A stretch of 64,000 nt of DNA from CAYGZA01 sp964354135 (GCA_964354135.1 CAYGZA010000001.1:24143-88142); one strand, 5' to 3'. Shown: positions 8,041 through 17,514, counted from the stretch's first letter. The notes: generated by a model from the sequence alone, not told the origin. Made by a program: numbers and translations.

Positions 8041-9225
8041 CTAGCGCGGCGGCGGCAGGAACTTGACGCACACCGGCGAGCCCACCGTCACCGAGCTGCC
8101 CGTGGGGCTGAGCTTGCCGCTCTCTCGATCGATGCGGAAGACGACGACGCTATCGCTGTCCTGGTTGGCGGCCAGGAGGTAGCGACCCGTCGGGTCGATG
8201 CCGAAATTGCGGGGCGTCTTGCCCTGCGTCGGCTCGTGCCCGACGGGGCGGAGCGTTCCGGTCGTCGCGTCCACCGCGAAGATCGCAATGCTGTCGTGGC
8301 CCCGGTTCGAGCCGTAGACAAATCGGCCCGAGGGGTGGACCTGGACCTCGGCGGTGGTGCTCTGTCCCTGGAATCCCTCGGGAAGCGTGGAGAGGCTTTC
8401 GAGCGGCTCCAGCGTGCCGCGCCGGGCATCGTAGGCAAGGGCGGTCACCGTGGACTTCAACTCGTTAATCACGTAGGCGAAGCGGCCGCCGGGGTGAAAC
8501 GCGAAATGCCGCGGTCCGGAGCCGGGCGCCAGCGAGGTGCCCGGCGGATCGTTGGCAGCGAGTTTCCCCTGGGACGGATCGAAGCGATAGACCAGGACCT
8601 TGTCCAGGCCCAGGTCGGCCACGAAGGCAAAGCGATTGGCGGCGTCGAGATTGATGGAGTGGGCGTGGGGCCCCTGCTGGCGCTCGGGGTTGACGCTCGA
8701 TCCCTCGTGCTGGACAAAGGCCGTCGCCTCGCCCAGCCGGCCGTCTTCGCCGATGGGCAGGCAGGCGATGCTCCCGCCGCTGTAGTTGGCCACCAGCACG
8801 CGGCGGCCGCTGCGGTCGACCACGACGTGGCAGGGGCCCGTGCCTTGCGACGACTGCTGGTTGAGCAGGGTCAGCATGCCGGTCTTCGGGTCGATGGAGA
8901 AGGCGCTCACCGCCCCGGCCTTCTTGCCGCCGAAATCGCCCGTCTCCCCCACCGCGTACACGAGCGGGCGGCTCGGGTGAATTGCGAGGAACGAAGGTTG
9001 GGCCACTTCCGCCGCCAGCCCGGCAAGCTGCAGCTTGCCGCCGGCCAGGTCCAAGTGGCACAAGTAGATCCCCTTGCTGCCGCGGCCCGTGTAGGTGCCG
9101 ATGTAGACCCGCAATTCCCGGCCTTTGGCCCCGGTCGGCCTCGGGTCGGCCGCCGGGGATTCCGACCACGCGCAATTCAGGAGAAATCCGACGGCGGCAC
9201 TCCACAAGATCGTACGGCGTTTCAT
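8041..9225 (-). CDS. Secreted lactonase family (6-phosphogluconolactonase-type) beta-propeller
   Basis: This 394-residue product resembles the YbhE/Pgl seven-bladed lactonase family (Pfam Lactonase). It starts with signal peptide RRTILWSAAVGFLLNCAWSESPAAD. Motifs in order: VYIGTYTGRGSKGIYLCHLD, PSFLAIHPSRPLVYAVGE, GTGPCHVVVDRSGRRVLVANYSGG, GPHAHSINLDAANRFAFVADLGLDKV, GPRHFAFHPGGRFAYVINE and FVYGSNRGHDSIAIF. Cytosolic Pgl lacks a signal, so this copy probably works on sugar lactones or a related compound in the periplasm. ATG 9225 is preferred over the in-frame ATG 9231 because an AGGGAG ribosome site lies about 8 bases upstream of it. The gene stands alone. Confidence 0.88.
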   Translation of the reverse strand: MKRRTILWSAAVGFLLNCAWSESPAADPRPTGAKGRELRVYIGTYTGRGSKGIYLCHLDLAGGKLQLAGLAAEVAQPSFLAIHPSRPLVYAVGETGDFGGKKAGAVSAFSIDPKTGMLTLLNQQSSQGTGPCHVVVDRSGRRVLVANYSGGSIACLPIGEDGRLGEATAFVQHEGSSVNPERQQGPHAHSINLDAANRFAFVADLGLDKVLVYRFDPSQGKLAANDPPGTSLAPGSGPRHFAFHPGGRFAYVINELKSTVTALAYDARRGTLEPLESLSTLPEGFQGQSTTAEVQVHPSGRFVYGSNRGHDSIAIFAVDATTGTLRPVGHEPTQGKTPRNFGIDPTGRYLLAANQDSDSVVVFRIDRESGKLSPTGSSVTVGSPVCVKFLPPPR

Positions 9226-9441
9226 GATCATGGCTCCCTTTGCTGCTGTTGACCCTTCGTGAAATGGCTTTGCCACGTCAAGCTTCGATTAGTGCGAGGG
9301 CCTTCTTCATCGCCGCGGAGACGGCGGCACCACAACGTGCGTTGTCCTCCTGAGGACCAGTATCCTAATCGTGCGCGTGTCGGAGTGCAACGCGGCACGA
9401 GAAGGCAGCACAGCCGAGGGCGGCTGTGCCACATGGCGGGC

Positions 9442-10038
9442 CTATCTGGGCGGGTCGGTCGCGCTGATCGGGCCGGGCGCAGGGTCCGTGGTGTCTTCCA
9501 TCAGCCAGTTCTCCTTGCGGTGCCAGCCGATCCGGCTGAGCGTCGGCTGGTCCTTAAGCCAGCCGTCCAGCGCGGCCAGCAGCCGCCGCAGCTCGTGGGA
9601 GTCGGGAGGGGCGAACACCTGGTGGGTCAGGGCCACGTGCCGGCGCTCGGCCCCGGTCCGCGGAGACCAGTCCACGCTCGCCACCCATCGCTTCGCCTCG
9701 TCCCCTTCGAGCCACTCCAATACAAGGCCGAACCTTGTCTCCCCGACAACGCAGTCGGCGCCTTGCGCGTTCTGCACGTTGCGGCGGTTTTGGACGACGA
9801 TGCCCCGGGCCGCCAGCCCGTCGCAGAGCATCTGGAACAGCCGGACGCCGACGTAGGGTTTGTCTTCCCGGTCGTCGCGAAAGAACTCGGGGGCGTCGCC
9901 GGAGAAGATCGCCACGGTGCGGACGCCGGGCGGGTCTTCCCACGAGATGCCGCGGGGCCGCCGCACAAACAGGCGAAGCCCGAGCACCACGGCCGCCATC
10001 AGCCCGAAAACGGCGAAGATAGAGTACAGGGGGTCCAT
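9442..10038 (-). CDS. Uncharacterised membrane-anchored protein
   Basis: I do not recognise a family. The 198-residue product starts with one transmembrane helix (YSIFAVFGLMAAVVLGLRLFV, about residues 4-24), followed by a soluble alpha/beta-looking domain with the phrases VRTVAIFSGDAPEFFRDDREDKPYVGVRLFQMLCDGLAARGIVVQNR and GETRFGLVLEWLEGDE. An upstream in-frame ATG at 10059 would add seven residues. It lies between the lactonase gene and the DUF1598-like gene, all on the minus strand but with gaps of about 150-215 bases, so separate transcription is possible. Codon use looks like the neighbours. Confidence 0.7.
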   Translation of the reverse strand: MDPLYSIFAVFGLMAAVVLGLRLFVRRPRGISWEDPPGVRTVAIFSGDAPEFFRDDREDKPYVGVRLFQMLCDGLAARGIVVQNRRNVQNAQGADCVVGETRFGLVLEWLEGDEAKRWVASVDWSPRTGAERRHVALTHQVFAPPDSHELRRLLAALDGWLKDQPTLSRIGWHRKENWLMEDTTDPAPGPISATDPPR

Positions 10039-10186
10039 CCGGCGTTCCTCGGCCACCAATCTAGCCCGCCACGGCAGCCGGTGGGAAGCGGGGCCAAGAA
10101 ACAGAGCGGGCCGGCACGTCCGACGTCCGGCCCGGAAAGGCTTTTCGATGAAGGAACACGCTCCACTCGGGCTCCTGATGCCGGAA

Positions 10187-11605
10187 TCAGTCCCACCACC
10201 ACTGGCCGGGAGCCAATTCCGGCTTGGCCGCGCCGCGGAGCCTGGTCACGTTCCCCTTCTCGTCGGAGAGGACGTTCTCCGGCTTGACCGCCATTTGGGC
10301 CTCGATGTGGACGCCGCCGGCGATGGGGGTCATCAGGCGGCCCGACTTCATGACGGCATTGACGGCCGGCTCGACGAGTTTCGGGGCCGCGTAGGTCTCC
10401 AGGGGGAGCGATTTCTCGCTGGCGAACAACTCCATCTTCCAGTTGGCCTTGCCGTAGTAATCCTGCTGTTGGATGTAGGCCGCCAAGACGGCCACGTCGA
10501 TCAGGTTCCGCAGCTCGGCGTAGACCGGCGAGCGGTCGGCCAATGCCGGGTACTTTTGCGTGAAGCTGGTGACGAAGGCCTGGCTGGCGATGTTGGCTCG
10601 CCCGGGGACGGCGGCCCCGCGCTGGCCCGACGAGGTGACCATCTCATTCTCGCCGATGAGCTTCACGCCGTCGCCGACCAGCTCCATGGCCAGGCCGTCG
10701 CCGCTCATCCGCACGCACTGGTAATCGGGGACGAAGTACCAGCGGAACAGCGCGTTGCGGGCGACGTGCGAGGGGTTGACGCGCTCGATGAAGCTGACCA
10801 TCCGGACCGGCGGCTGCTCCAGGCCGATGCCGATGAGCTTCATGCGATAGTCGGCTTCGACCAGCACCTGGGCGAAATGGGTCTTCGGGGAAACGCCGTG
10901 GACGGCAACCTGGTGCATTCCCTGGGCGCGGGGCAGCCCTTCGAGGACCCGGGCGGCAAGGAGCCGCTCTTGGCCGACCATCAGGTTGGAGGGGAGGCTG
11001 CGGAGGAACTGCTGCGTCGCGGCGAGGCCCTCCGGGGTGGGATCGATCGAGCAGCCGATCACTTCAGCCCCCGATTTCCCCGGCGGGAACGCCCGCAAGG
11101 CAACCACGAGGTCTTCCAGCCGCAACACCGGCCGGCCCGACGTGATTCCGACCACGCGGCCGGAGGCGTCCGTCGCCCAGCCCTCCGCCGGGCCGGCGAT
11201 GACGATGTCTCCGGTCTCGGGATAAAAGAAGACGTACCGGGCCCGGAGCAGGCCGGCCAGGCTCCGCATCTCGTCGGTCAGCACGCCGTTTTTCTGGCGG
11301 AGAACTTGCTCCAGCCGAGTGAGCGAGACTTTGCGGAGCTTGCTGAAGGGGATCACGTCGCGGTTCAGGGCCGCCCTGGCGGCGGCAATCCGCTGGCCGC
11401 TGAGCGGCTCAAAGAAGACCCGCTTTCGGAGGACGCCCTGGGCGTCGACCTCGATGCCGGCGACTCCGAGGTTCTGATTCTGATTCTGATTCTGATTCTG
11501 GTTATTGTTGTTGTTCTGGGCCACGACCGGGGAGGGCGAGCAGAACAGGCCGAGGATCACCGCGGCCAGGAAGAACATCCGAATCCCGACGACTTGCCAG
11601 CGCAT
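10187..11605 (-). CDS. DUF1598-like secreted protein with Asn/Gln repeat
   Basis: This 472-residue protein starts at ATG 11605 with signal peptide MFFLAAVILGLFCSPSPVVAQ. A low-complexity Asn/Gln tract follows at residues 30-46. The main domain contains GIEVDAQGVLRKRVFFEPLSGQRIAAARAALN, GVLTDEMRSLAGLLRARYVFFYPETGDIVIAGPAEGW and ILVEADYRMKLIGIGLEQPP. This arrangement resembles the planctomycete DUF1598 family as I remember it; the match could not be tested. No enzymatic motif is visible. A periplasmic or cell-surface role is inferred from the signal peptide only. It sits upstream of, and on the same strand as, the small membrane protein gene and downstream of dnaE, with a 274-base gap to dnaE. 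Confidence 0.75.
   Translation of the reverse strand: MRWQVVGIRMFFLAAVILGLFCSPSPVVAQNNNNNQNQNQNQNQNLGVAGIEVDAQGVLRKRVFFEPLSGQRIAAARAALNRDVIPFSKLRKVSLTRLEQVLRQKNGVLTDEMRSLAGLLRARYVFFYPETGDIVIAGPAEGWATDASGRVVGITSGRPVLRLEDLVVALRAFPPGKSGAEVIGCSIDPTPEGLAATQQFLRSLPSNLMVGQERLLAARVLEGLPRAQGMHQVAVHGVSPKTHFAQVLVEADYRMKLIGIGLEQPPVRMVSFIERVNPSHVARNALFRWYFVPDYQCVRMSGDGLAMELVGDGVKLIGENEMVTSSGQRGAAVPGRANIASQAFVTSFTQKYPALADRSPVYAELRNLIDVAVLAAYIQQQDYYGKANWKMELFASEKSLPLETYAAPKLVEPAVNAVMKSGRLMTPIAGGVHIEAQMAVKPENVLSDEKGNVTRLRGAAKPELAPGQWWWD
11471..11519 (-). repeat. In-frame hexanucleotide microsatellite (Asn-Gln repeat)
   Basis: On the coding strand this is an AAC run followed by repeated CAGAAT units (GATTCT on the given strand), encoding alternating Gln and Asn just after the signal peptide of the DUF1598-like protein. 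The 6-base unit keeps the frame whatever the copy number. Confidence 0.85.
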
Positions 11606-11879
11606 GACGAGCTTCTCCCTTTGCCCGAGAGTTTGTCCGGAACGCTCCCACCGCGCCGGCATGGCGCCGGGGATGGGAGCGTATAATTGGCCCATCGAAC
11701 AAGGCACTCCCTTGATCTTAATTGGGGAGGTTGGGCAAGACAAGCAATAGACCACAAATTGGCCTGCCGGTGCGCCGGAAGGCTCGGTGGTGTCTCGCGC
11801 TGGCCGGCCCGCTCGGAGCCTGTAGTCTCGGGCGTGCTAGGCCTTCTTGCGCCTCCAGTACCCCTCTGTGAAGGGGAAC

Positions 11880-14800
11880 TCACCGGCGAACTCCCCCTTT
11901 AGGGGAAGCGCTGCGCCCGGAAGAGCCGTTCGAGCGATGCGACGAGTTGGCCCCCACGGCTGCCGGCAGGAGCCTGAGGTTGCCGGGTCCGAGGAGTTCT
12001 TCCACGCGGCGCCGCATTTCCTTGCCGATTTCCACCCTCAAGCCCTCGCAGTTGCAGGAGACTCGGGTGCCGTCGGCCAGGTAGATCAGCAGTTGCAGCT
12101 CGCAGTTGCCCGGGTAGCCGCGGAGGATTTCGTAAAGCCGTTCGAGCCCGGCAATCCCGTGGACGTCTTCGAGCATCCGGACGACAATGCCCCGGGTGAA
12201 ACGGCCGTCGAGATCCTCCAGCGGGATCAGCTCGGTGACGATCAGGTTGGCCTCGTCGCTCCCGGGGCGTTTGTCGACGGTGCCCAAGGCCACAAGGACG
12301 GCGTCCGGCTGCACGAGGTGGCCGTAGTGGACGAACAGGTCGGGCCAGAGAATGCAGCGGATGAGCCCGTCCATGTCCTCCAGGTCGAACGTGGCGTAGC
12401 GGGAGGGGTTGCCGGGGCGGGGGTTCTTGGTGTGCGCGAACCTGATCGCCGAGAGCATCCCGCCGAGCATCACCTCGGTGCGGTGCTTCAGGTCCGCAGC
12501 TTCGGTGGCGTTGTACGAGCAGTATTGGGCCAGGGTTTTCTGGTATTCGGCCAGCGGGTGGCTGGAGAGGTAGAACCCGAGGACCTCCTTTTCCTTGGCC
12601 AGTCTCTCGCGGTCGTCCCATTCGGGGACATTGGGGAGGCTGGCCGCGACGGTCTGTTCGAGGGCCTCCTTGCCGGCCTCGCCGCCGGCCTCCTCGCCGC
12701 CGGCAAAGAAAGACAACTGGCCGGAGCGGCGATCGGCCGCGGCCGCCGCCCCGGACTGCATCGCACGGTCGATCGCCTGGAACAACTGGGCCCGCCGGGC
12801 CCCGAGCCGGTCGAAGGCCCCGGCCTTGACGAGGGCCTCGATGGCGGTGCGGTTGACGGAGCCGGGGTCGAGCCGCTCGCAGAAGTCGAACAGGCTGCGG
12901 AACGGCCCCGACGCGCGACGGCTGGCCACAATCGCCTGCGCGGCGCTCTCGCCGCAGCCCTTGATCGCCCCGAGGCCGAAGAGGATCTTCCCGTCCGACA
13001 CCTCGAACTCGGGCCCGCAGCGGTTGACGTCCGGCGGCACGACCTCGAGGCTCATCCGCCGGCAGTCCTCCAGGTGTTCCACCAGGGAGTCTTTCTTGGT
13101 GAAGTTGCGGTTGGGCATGTCGCTCGACAAGAGCGCTGCCATGAACTCGACCGGCCAGTGGGCCTTCAGGTACGCCGTCATGTAGGCGATCAGGGCGTAG
13201 GCGGTCGAGTGGCTCTTGTTGAAGCCGTAGCCGGCGAACTTCTCGATCAGGCCGAAGACCTCCTCGGCCGCCTTCTTGGAGAGCTTCTTCTCCTGCGCCC
13301 CGGCGACGAACTCCTCGCGGAACTTGGCGATGATCGGGAGCTTCTTCTTGCCGATCGCCTTGATGCAGGTGTAGGCGTTGGCGAGCTTGATCCCGCCCAA
13401 CCGGTTGAGGATCCGCATCACTTGTTCCTGGTAGACCATGACGCCGTGGGTCTCCTCCAGGACTTCTTTCATCACGGCGTGTTTGTATTCGGGCTGCTTC
13501 TGGCCGTGCTTGACCTGGATGTAGTCGTCGACCATGCCTCCCTCCAAAGGCCCCGGCCGGTAGAGGGCGTTGGTGGCGATGACGTCGCGGAAGTGATCGG
13601 GCCTCATCCGCTGCAGCAGGTCGCGGATGCCCCCGCTCTCCAACTGGAAGACCCCCTTCGTCTCGCCGTTGCAGAGCAGGGCGAACGTGGCGGGATCGTC
13701 CAGCGGGAAGCTGTAGGGATCGACCTTTTCGCCGCGGGTCTCTTCGATCAGCCCGACGACCTTCGCAAGGATGGTCAGGTTCCGCAGGCCGAGGAAGTCC
13801 ATCTTCAAGAGGCCGGCCCGCTCCACGTCGGCCATGGCCCACTGCGTGATGACTTCCCCCTTTCCCTGCACGTGCTGCAAAGGGAGGTGTTCCACCAGAG
13901 GGCGATCGGCGATCACCACGGCGGCGGCGTGCGTGCCGACGTTGCGGGCCAGCCCTTCGACCTGCATCGCCAGGTCCAAGAGCTCGCGGACCTCGGCGTC
14001 GGAGTCGTAGGCCTTCTTGAGGGCGTCGCTTTTCGCCAGGGCGGCCGGGAGCGTGATGCCCAACTGCTCGGGGACCAGGGCCACGACGCCGTTGACCCGG
14101 GGAATCGAGAGCCCCAGGGCCCGGCCCACGTCGCGGATGGCCGCCCGGGCGGCCAGCGTCCCGAAGGTGCCGATCTGGGCTACGGTGTCGTGGCCGTATT
14201 TCTCCTTGACGTACTGGATCACTTCGCCGCGGCGCTGCTGGCAGAAGTCGATGTCGATGTCCGGGGCTTCGCGGCGGTTCTCGTCGAGGAAGCGCTCGAA
14301 CAACAGGTCGTACTTGAGCGGGCAGATGGGGCTCAGGTACAGGGCGTGCGCCACCAGCGAGCCCACGCCGGAGCCCCGGGCCGTGGCCTCGATCCCTCGC
14401 TGCCGGGCAAACCGCACGAAATCCCACACGATGAGGAAATAGTTGGGAAACCCCAGCTTGTAGATGACGTCCAGCTCGCGGTTGAGCCGCTCGATGACGT
14501 CGGGGGCCAGCTCGCCGTCCGCACACCGCCGCGGATCGTTCCGGTAGCGCTCCTTGAGCCCCTGGAGGCACAGCTCCCGGAGCCACTCTTCCGAAGTCTT
14601 CCCGTCGGGCGGGACGTAAATCGGGAAATGCCGCCGGCCGAGATCCAGCTCGATCTCCACCCGGTCGGCGATCTCCTGGGTGCGCCGCACGGCCTCTTCC
14701 CGGCCCGGGAATGCGGCGTACATCTCCTCGGGGCTGCGCAGGAAGAACTCCTTGCTCCCCATCCGCATCCGCTTGGCGTCGGTGCGGAACTTGCCGGTGT

Positions 14801-15488
14801 TGACGCAGAGCAGAATGTCCTGGGCGTCGGCGTCCTCGCGGTCGACGTAGTGGACGTCGCTGGTGGCCGCCAGGGGGATGCCGGTGCGGCGGGCGACTTC
14901 CGCGGCCGCCGCGAGGGCCGTCTGCTGCACGTCCAGCCCGTTGTTCTGGATCTCGATGAAATAGCGGTCCCCGAAGACGGAGCGGAACCAGTCGGCCACG
15001 TCGGCGGCCTTCTGGAGGTCCTTTTCGGTGGAGCCGATCAGGGCGCGGTTCAGCTCGCTGGAGATGCAGCCGCTGAGACAGATGAGCCCCTCGCGGTGGG
15101 CCTCGAGGAGCTGCTTGTCGATGCGTGGCCGGAAATAGAAGCCCTCCAGAAACGCGGCCGAGGCCAGCTTCAACAGGTTCTGAAAGCCGGTGCGGTTCTC
15201 GGCCAAGAGGGTCAGGTGGAAGCTGGCCTCCTTCATCGTGGCGGAGTCTTTGTGGAAGCGGCTCCCCGGGGCGACGTACGCCTCGTAGCCGAGGATCGGC
15301 TTGATCCCCGCGGCCTTGGCCTTCTGGTAGAACTCCAGCGCCCCGTAGAGGTTGCCGTGATCGGTCAGGGCCAGCGCGCTCATCCGCAGGGCCTTGGCCC
15401 GATCGATCAGCCGGTCCAGCGAGCCGGCCCCGTCCAGCAGGCTGTAGTGACTGTGGCAGTGCAGATGGACAAAAGGAGGCGCGCTCAT
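11880..15488 (-). CDS. dnaE: DNA polymerase III subunit alpha
   Basis: This 1202-residue protein is the catalytic subunit of the replicative polymerase. The N-terminal PHP domain opens with FVHLHCHSHYSLLDG (about residues 6-20) and continues with ALTDHGNLYGALEFYQ. The palm holds the catalytic aspartates in EAPDIDIDFCQQRRG and the third in KMDFLGLRNL. Fingers and beta-binding regions follow: YNKSHS-type FNKSHSTAYALIAY, helix-hairpin-helix around KGCGESAAQAIVASR, and an OB fold near EVMLGGMLSAIR. The DIDIDF form and overall length point to DnaE1 rather than PolC or DnaE2/ImuC. ATG 15488 is the only sensible start, directly before the PHP domain. The gene is alone in its orientation next to an FHA gene. 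The reverse strand is open for over 3.8 kb purely because of GC bias. Confidence 0.97.
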   Translation of the reverse strand: MSAPPFVHLHCHSHYSLLDGAGSLDRLIDRAKALRMSALALTDHGNLYGALEFYQKAKAAGIKPILGYEAYVAPGSRFHKDSATMKEASFHLTLLAENRTGFQNLLKLASAAFLEGFYFRPRIDKQLLEAHREGLICLSGCISSELNRALIGSTEKDLQKAADVADWFRSVFGDRYFIEIQNNGLDVQQTALAAAAEVARRTGIPLAATSDVHYVDREDADAQDILLCVNTGKFRTDAKRMRMGSKEFFLRSPEEMYAAFPGREEAVRRTQEIADRVEIELDLGRRHFPIYVPPDGKTSEEWLRELCLQGLKERYRNDPRRCADGELAPDVIERLNRELDVIYKLGFPNYFLIVWDFVRFARQRGIEATARGSGVGSLVAHALYLSPICPLKYDLLFERFLDENRREAPDIDIDFCQQRRGEVIQYVKEKYGHDTVAQIGTFGTLAARAAIRDVGRALGLSIPRVNGVVALVPEQLGITLPAALAKSDALKKAYDSDAEVRELLDLAMQVEGLARNVGTHAAAVVIADRPLVEHLPLQHVQGKGEVITQWAMADVERAGLLKMDFLGLRNLTILAKVVGLIEETRGEKVDPYSFPLDDPATFALLCNGETKGVFQLESGGIRDLLQRMRPDHFRDVIATNALYRPGPLEGGMVDDYIQVKHGQKQPEYKHAVMKEVLEETHGVMVYQEQVMRILNRLGGIKLANAYTCIKAIGKKKLPIIAKFREEFVAGAQEKKLSKKAAEEVFGLIEKFAGYGFNKSHSTAYALIAYMTAYLKAHWPVEFMAALLSSDMPNRNFTKKDSLVEHLEDCRRMSLEVVPPDVNRCGPEFEVSDGKILFGLGAIKGCGESAAQAIVASRRASGPFRSLFDFCERLDPGSVNRTAIEALVKAGAFDRLGARRAQLFQAIDRAMQSGAAAAADRRSGQLSFFAGGEEAGGEAGKEALEQTVAASLPNVPEWDDRERLAKEKEVLGFYLSSHPLAEYQKTLAQYCSYNATEAADLKHRTEVMLGGMLSAIRFAHTKNPRPGNPSRYATFDLEDMDGLIRCILWPDLFVHYGHLVQPDAVLVALGTVDKRPGSDEANLIVTELIPLEDLDGRFTRGIVVRMLEDVHGIAGLERLYEILRGYPGNCELQLLIYLADGTRVSCNCEGLRVEIGKEMRRRVEELLGPGNLRLLPAAVGANSSHRSNGSSGRSASPKGGVRR

Positions 15489-15588
15489 CCTGATCCCCCG
15501 CGGTCGAAAGGGTTGCCTCGTGCAATCGTGGGCAAGATTCTACCACGGCCCGTAGGGAATTGTATCTGCCACCCGAGAGGAAAAACGC

Positions 15589-16263
15589 CTAACTCTCCGG
15601 CTCCCCGATCGTCCGGAGGTACTCGGCAATGCGGACCCGGAGGTCCAGGAGGTTCTGCCACTGGCGCTGTTCGAGGGTGACGGTCTCGGAGCGGGGCGGG
15701 ACTTTGACGGTCTCGACGAGGCTGCGCATCCGCAGCAGGAAGTACTCCAAAAGCTCCGACAATTGGGCGGCCTGGCCCGGGCTCAGCCCATCCGGCAGCT
15801 CGGGGGGGAGCAGGGTGTGCAGCGTCGCCCAGGCCTCCGCGGCATCCCCTTGATGGAACTCGGATTCGAGCAGGAGGGGCGGAGAGGCCTGTTCCAAGTC
15901 CTCGGAATCCAGGGAGACCGCCGCCGACAGGTCGGCCCCCCGCAGCCGGGCCAGTCGCTGGGCAATCTCCTCGGGGGCACCAAACAGTAGCGCCGTTCGC
16001 CCGACGGAGATCGCGTCGCCGGGGCGGAGGATCCAGAGGCGGACACTTTCGCCGTTGACCTTGGTGCCGTTGGTGCTCTCCAGGTCGGTCAGCACCAGCT
16101 TCTCCTGGTCCTCCTGGATTTTCAGGTGGAAGCGGCTGATCCGCTCGTCGTTCAACTGGACCGAGTTCCCTTCCTCACGGCCTACAGTGACGGGAGTGGG
16201 CACGTCGCGGAAGACCCGCCCCCGATCGGCCCCATCCACGACCCGCAAGGTGACCAGCGCCAT
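15589..16263 (-). CDS. FHA-domain protein
   Basis: The 224-residue product starts MALVTLRVVDGADRGRVF and has an N-terminal forkhead-associated domain (about residues 1-90): TVGREEGNSVQLNDERISRFHLKI and LVLTDLESTNGTKVNGESV carry the Gly-Arg, Ser-Arg-x-His and Asn-Gly-Thr signature of phosphothreonine binding. The C-terminal half is helical with no recognised domain (YFLLRMRSLVETVKVPPRSETVTLEQRQWQNLLDLRVRIAEYL). It presumably docks a phosphothreonine protein in Ser/Thr kinase signalling, which is abundant in planctomycetes. It lies 100 bases upstream of dnaE on the same strand. Confidence 0.9.
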   Translation of the reverse strand: MALVTLRVVDGADRGRVFRDVPTPVTVGREEGNSVQLNDERISRFHLKIQEDQEKLVLTDLESTNGTKVNGESVRLWILRPGDAISVGRTALLFGAPEEIAQRLARLRGADLSAAVSLDSEDLEQASPPLLLESEFHQGDAAEAWATLHTLLPPELPDGLSPGQAAQLSELLEYFLLRMRSLVETVKVPPRSETVTLEQRQWQNLLDLRVRIAEYLRTIGEPES

Positions 16264-16391
16264 GGGAGGATCGCTCGAAATCGGTACAGCCGGGGAGGCA
16301 CCGGCACGGCCTCCCGATTTCCGGCTTATACCACGATGGGGGTGGAGCGGTCAAGACGCGGGCCGCCGCCGGGTGCGCCGCTGCACGGGCC

Positions 16392-16660
16392 CTACACGCC
16401 GCCGAAACACGGAGGATACTCGACCTACCCGCCGTAGCTCGGCGACTCCCCAGGCGTCAGCTCGCACAGCAGGAATGCCTCGTCAGGGACCGGAAACGGG
16501 GCTTTGAGGCCCTTCGCCCGTGCCCGGATGAAGCCGAAACGCGGATAGAACTCCGGGTGGCCCACCACGACCACCCGCCGATGCCCCAGCCGCCGGCACA
16601 CCTCCAGCCTTTCGCGGACCAACGACAAACCAAGATCGACGCGAGAGACCTCGGCATTTC
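16392..16660 (-). pseudogene. Decayed GNAT N-acetyltransferase (3' part only, internal stop)
   Basis: In one minus-strand frame the remnant reads VRERLEVCRRLGHRRVVVV, then GHPEFYPRFGF, then PVPDEAFLLCELTPGES. This is the C-terminal half of the common bacterial GNAT family with a G-H-P-x-Y/F-Y-x-R-F-G-F motif. A TAG at 16425-16427 interrupts it, but the same frame continues as VEYPPCFGGV to a stop at 16392-16394, which is the expected family C-terminus. The acetyl-CoA-binding N-terminal half is missing. In-frame sequence loses similarity near 16650 and a TGA lies just upstream, where the foreign-looking cassette begins. The gene is therefore both truncated and nonsense-mutated. I found no matching N-terminal half on the other side of the cassette. 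Confidence 0.7.
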
Positions 16661-16707
16661 AGTGGGATGTCGGGCTGCGCTGACCAACGCGCCCGGGATG
16701 GCCGTGG

Positions 16708-17514
16708 TCAATCCCCGTTTGGCACGCCCGACTCAATGGCCCACTCGGAAGGAATCGGCTTGTGCTCCCTCTGCAAGACCTCACACAGGATCGTGAAGTC
16801 CTTGTCGATATGAAGCAAACACCAGCCCGCTGGTTGCTCCAAAGCGATGACGGCGTCCCCAATGGTTCGGCATTCCTTGCACGTTACCCATTTCTTCTGA
16901 GCCTGGAGTTTCGCCAAGTTCTGACCGGCCGCCGTCTTCGTGCGAATCAGTTCGTTATCGAGCAGTTTCGATGCCTTACTCGGCCTATCCAACCCGAGAA
17001 ACTCGTTGACCGGGCAGTCGTTCACGACACCGACGGACTCGATGAAAGCTCTAAGATCCTCGAAGAGGTGGTTGAAATCCACCTTGAGTTCCTTACTGCC
17101 GATTGAGCAACGGCTAGAGTTCTGCGTCCTAGTCCGAAACGCTCGGTCGAACTTTCTGACTTCAGCTATCGCTAGGCGGGCCAGTTCCTTGGCCATGGTC
17201 CGCCGATTGGTTATTGGACCCTTCTGGCGCAGGAGCAACGTGATCGCGTGGTTTGCCGCCTTCACGTCGCGAATGCCGAATGCCTGGTTTAGGTGGTGCA
17301 ACGCGTCGGCCAGGTTCCCGAAATGATCGACCGTGAAAGCCATTTTGATGTAGTAGCATACCCAGCGCTTAAGGAACTCCTTGCGGATATAGATTGACGT
17401 GTCCTGAGTGCCCCCAGCTACCGCGGCACGGAAGTGGGCACAGTGCGCGGGCGTTGATTCCCCGAGCGCAACAGGGACCGCAGAAGTCTCAATCAGATAC
17501 TTCTTCTTCGGCAT
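16708..17514 (-). CDS. PIN-like nuclease domain protein of a three-gene cassette
   Basis: The 268-residue product begins KKYLIETSAVPVALGES, like strand 1 of a PIN domain with Glu9 in place of the usual first Asp. Glu46 lies in SIYIRKEFLKRW. Near the end, TIGDAVIALEQPAGWCLLHIDKDFTILCEVL supplies Asp220, Asp237 and Asp239, spaced like the metal-binding acidic residues of PIN nucleases. A helical insert of about 150 residues separates the two halves, which makes it longer than VapC toxins (about 130 residues). Ribonuclease activity is an inference. It overlaps the upstream gene by 26 bases and is the last of three coupled genes. GC content is visibly lower than in flanking genes, suggesting transfer. 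Cys-rich phrase VTCKECRT is unusual. Confidence 0.7.
   Translation of the reverse strand: MPKKKYLIETSAVPVALGESTPAHCAHFRAAVAGGTQDTSIYIRKEFLKRWVCYYIKMAFTVDHFGNLADALHHLNQAFGIRDVKAANHAITLLLRQKGPITNRRTMAKELARLAIAEVRKFDRAFRTRTQNSSRCSIGSKELKVDFNHLFEDLRAFIESVGVVNDCPVNEFLGLDRPSKASKLLDNELIRTKTAAGQNLAKLQAQKKWVTCKECRTIGDAVIALEQPAGWCLLHIDKDFTILCEVLQREHKPIPSEWAIESGVPNGD

Noticed and set aside
11847..15680. Plus-strand open frame of over 1200 codons opposite dnaE
   Set aside because: It is an artefact of high GC at third positions; the minus strand encodes a complete, motif-perfect DnaE and the plus-strand product has no recognisable motif.
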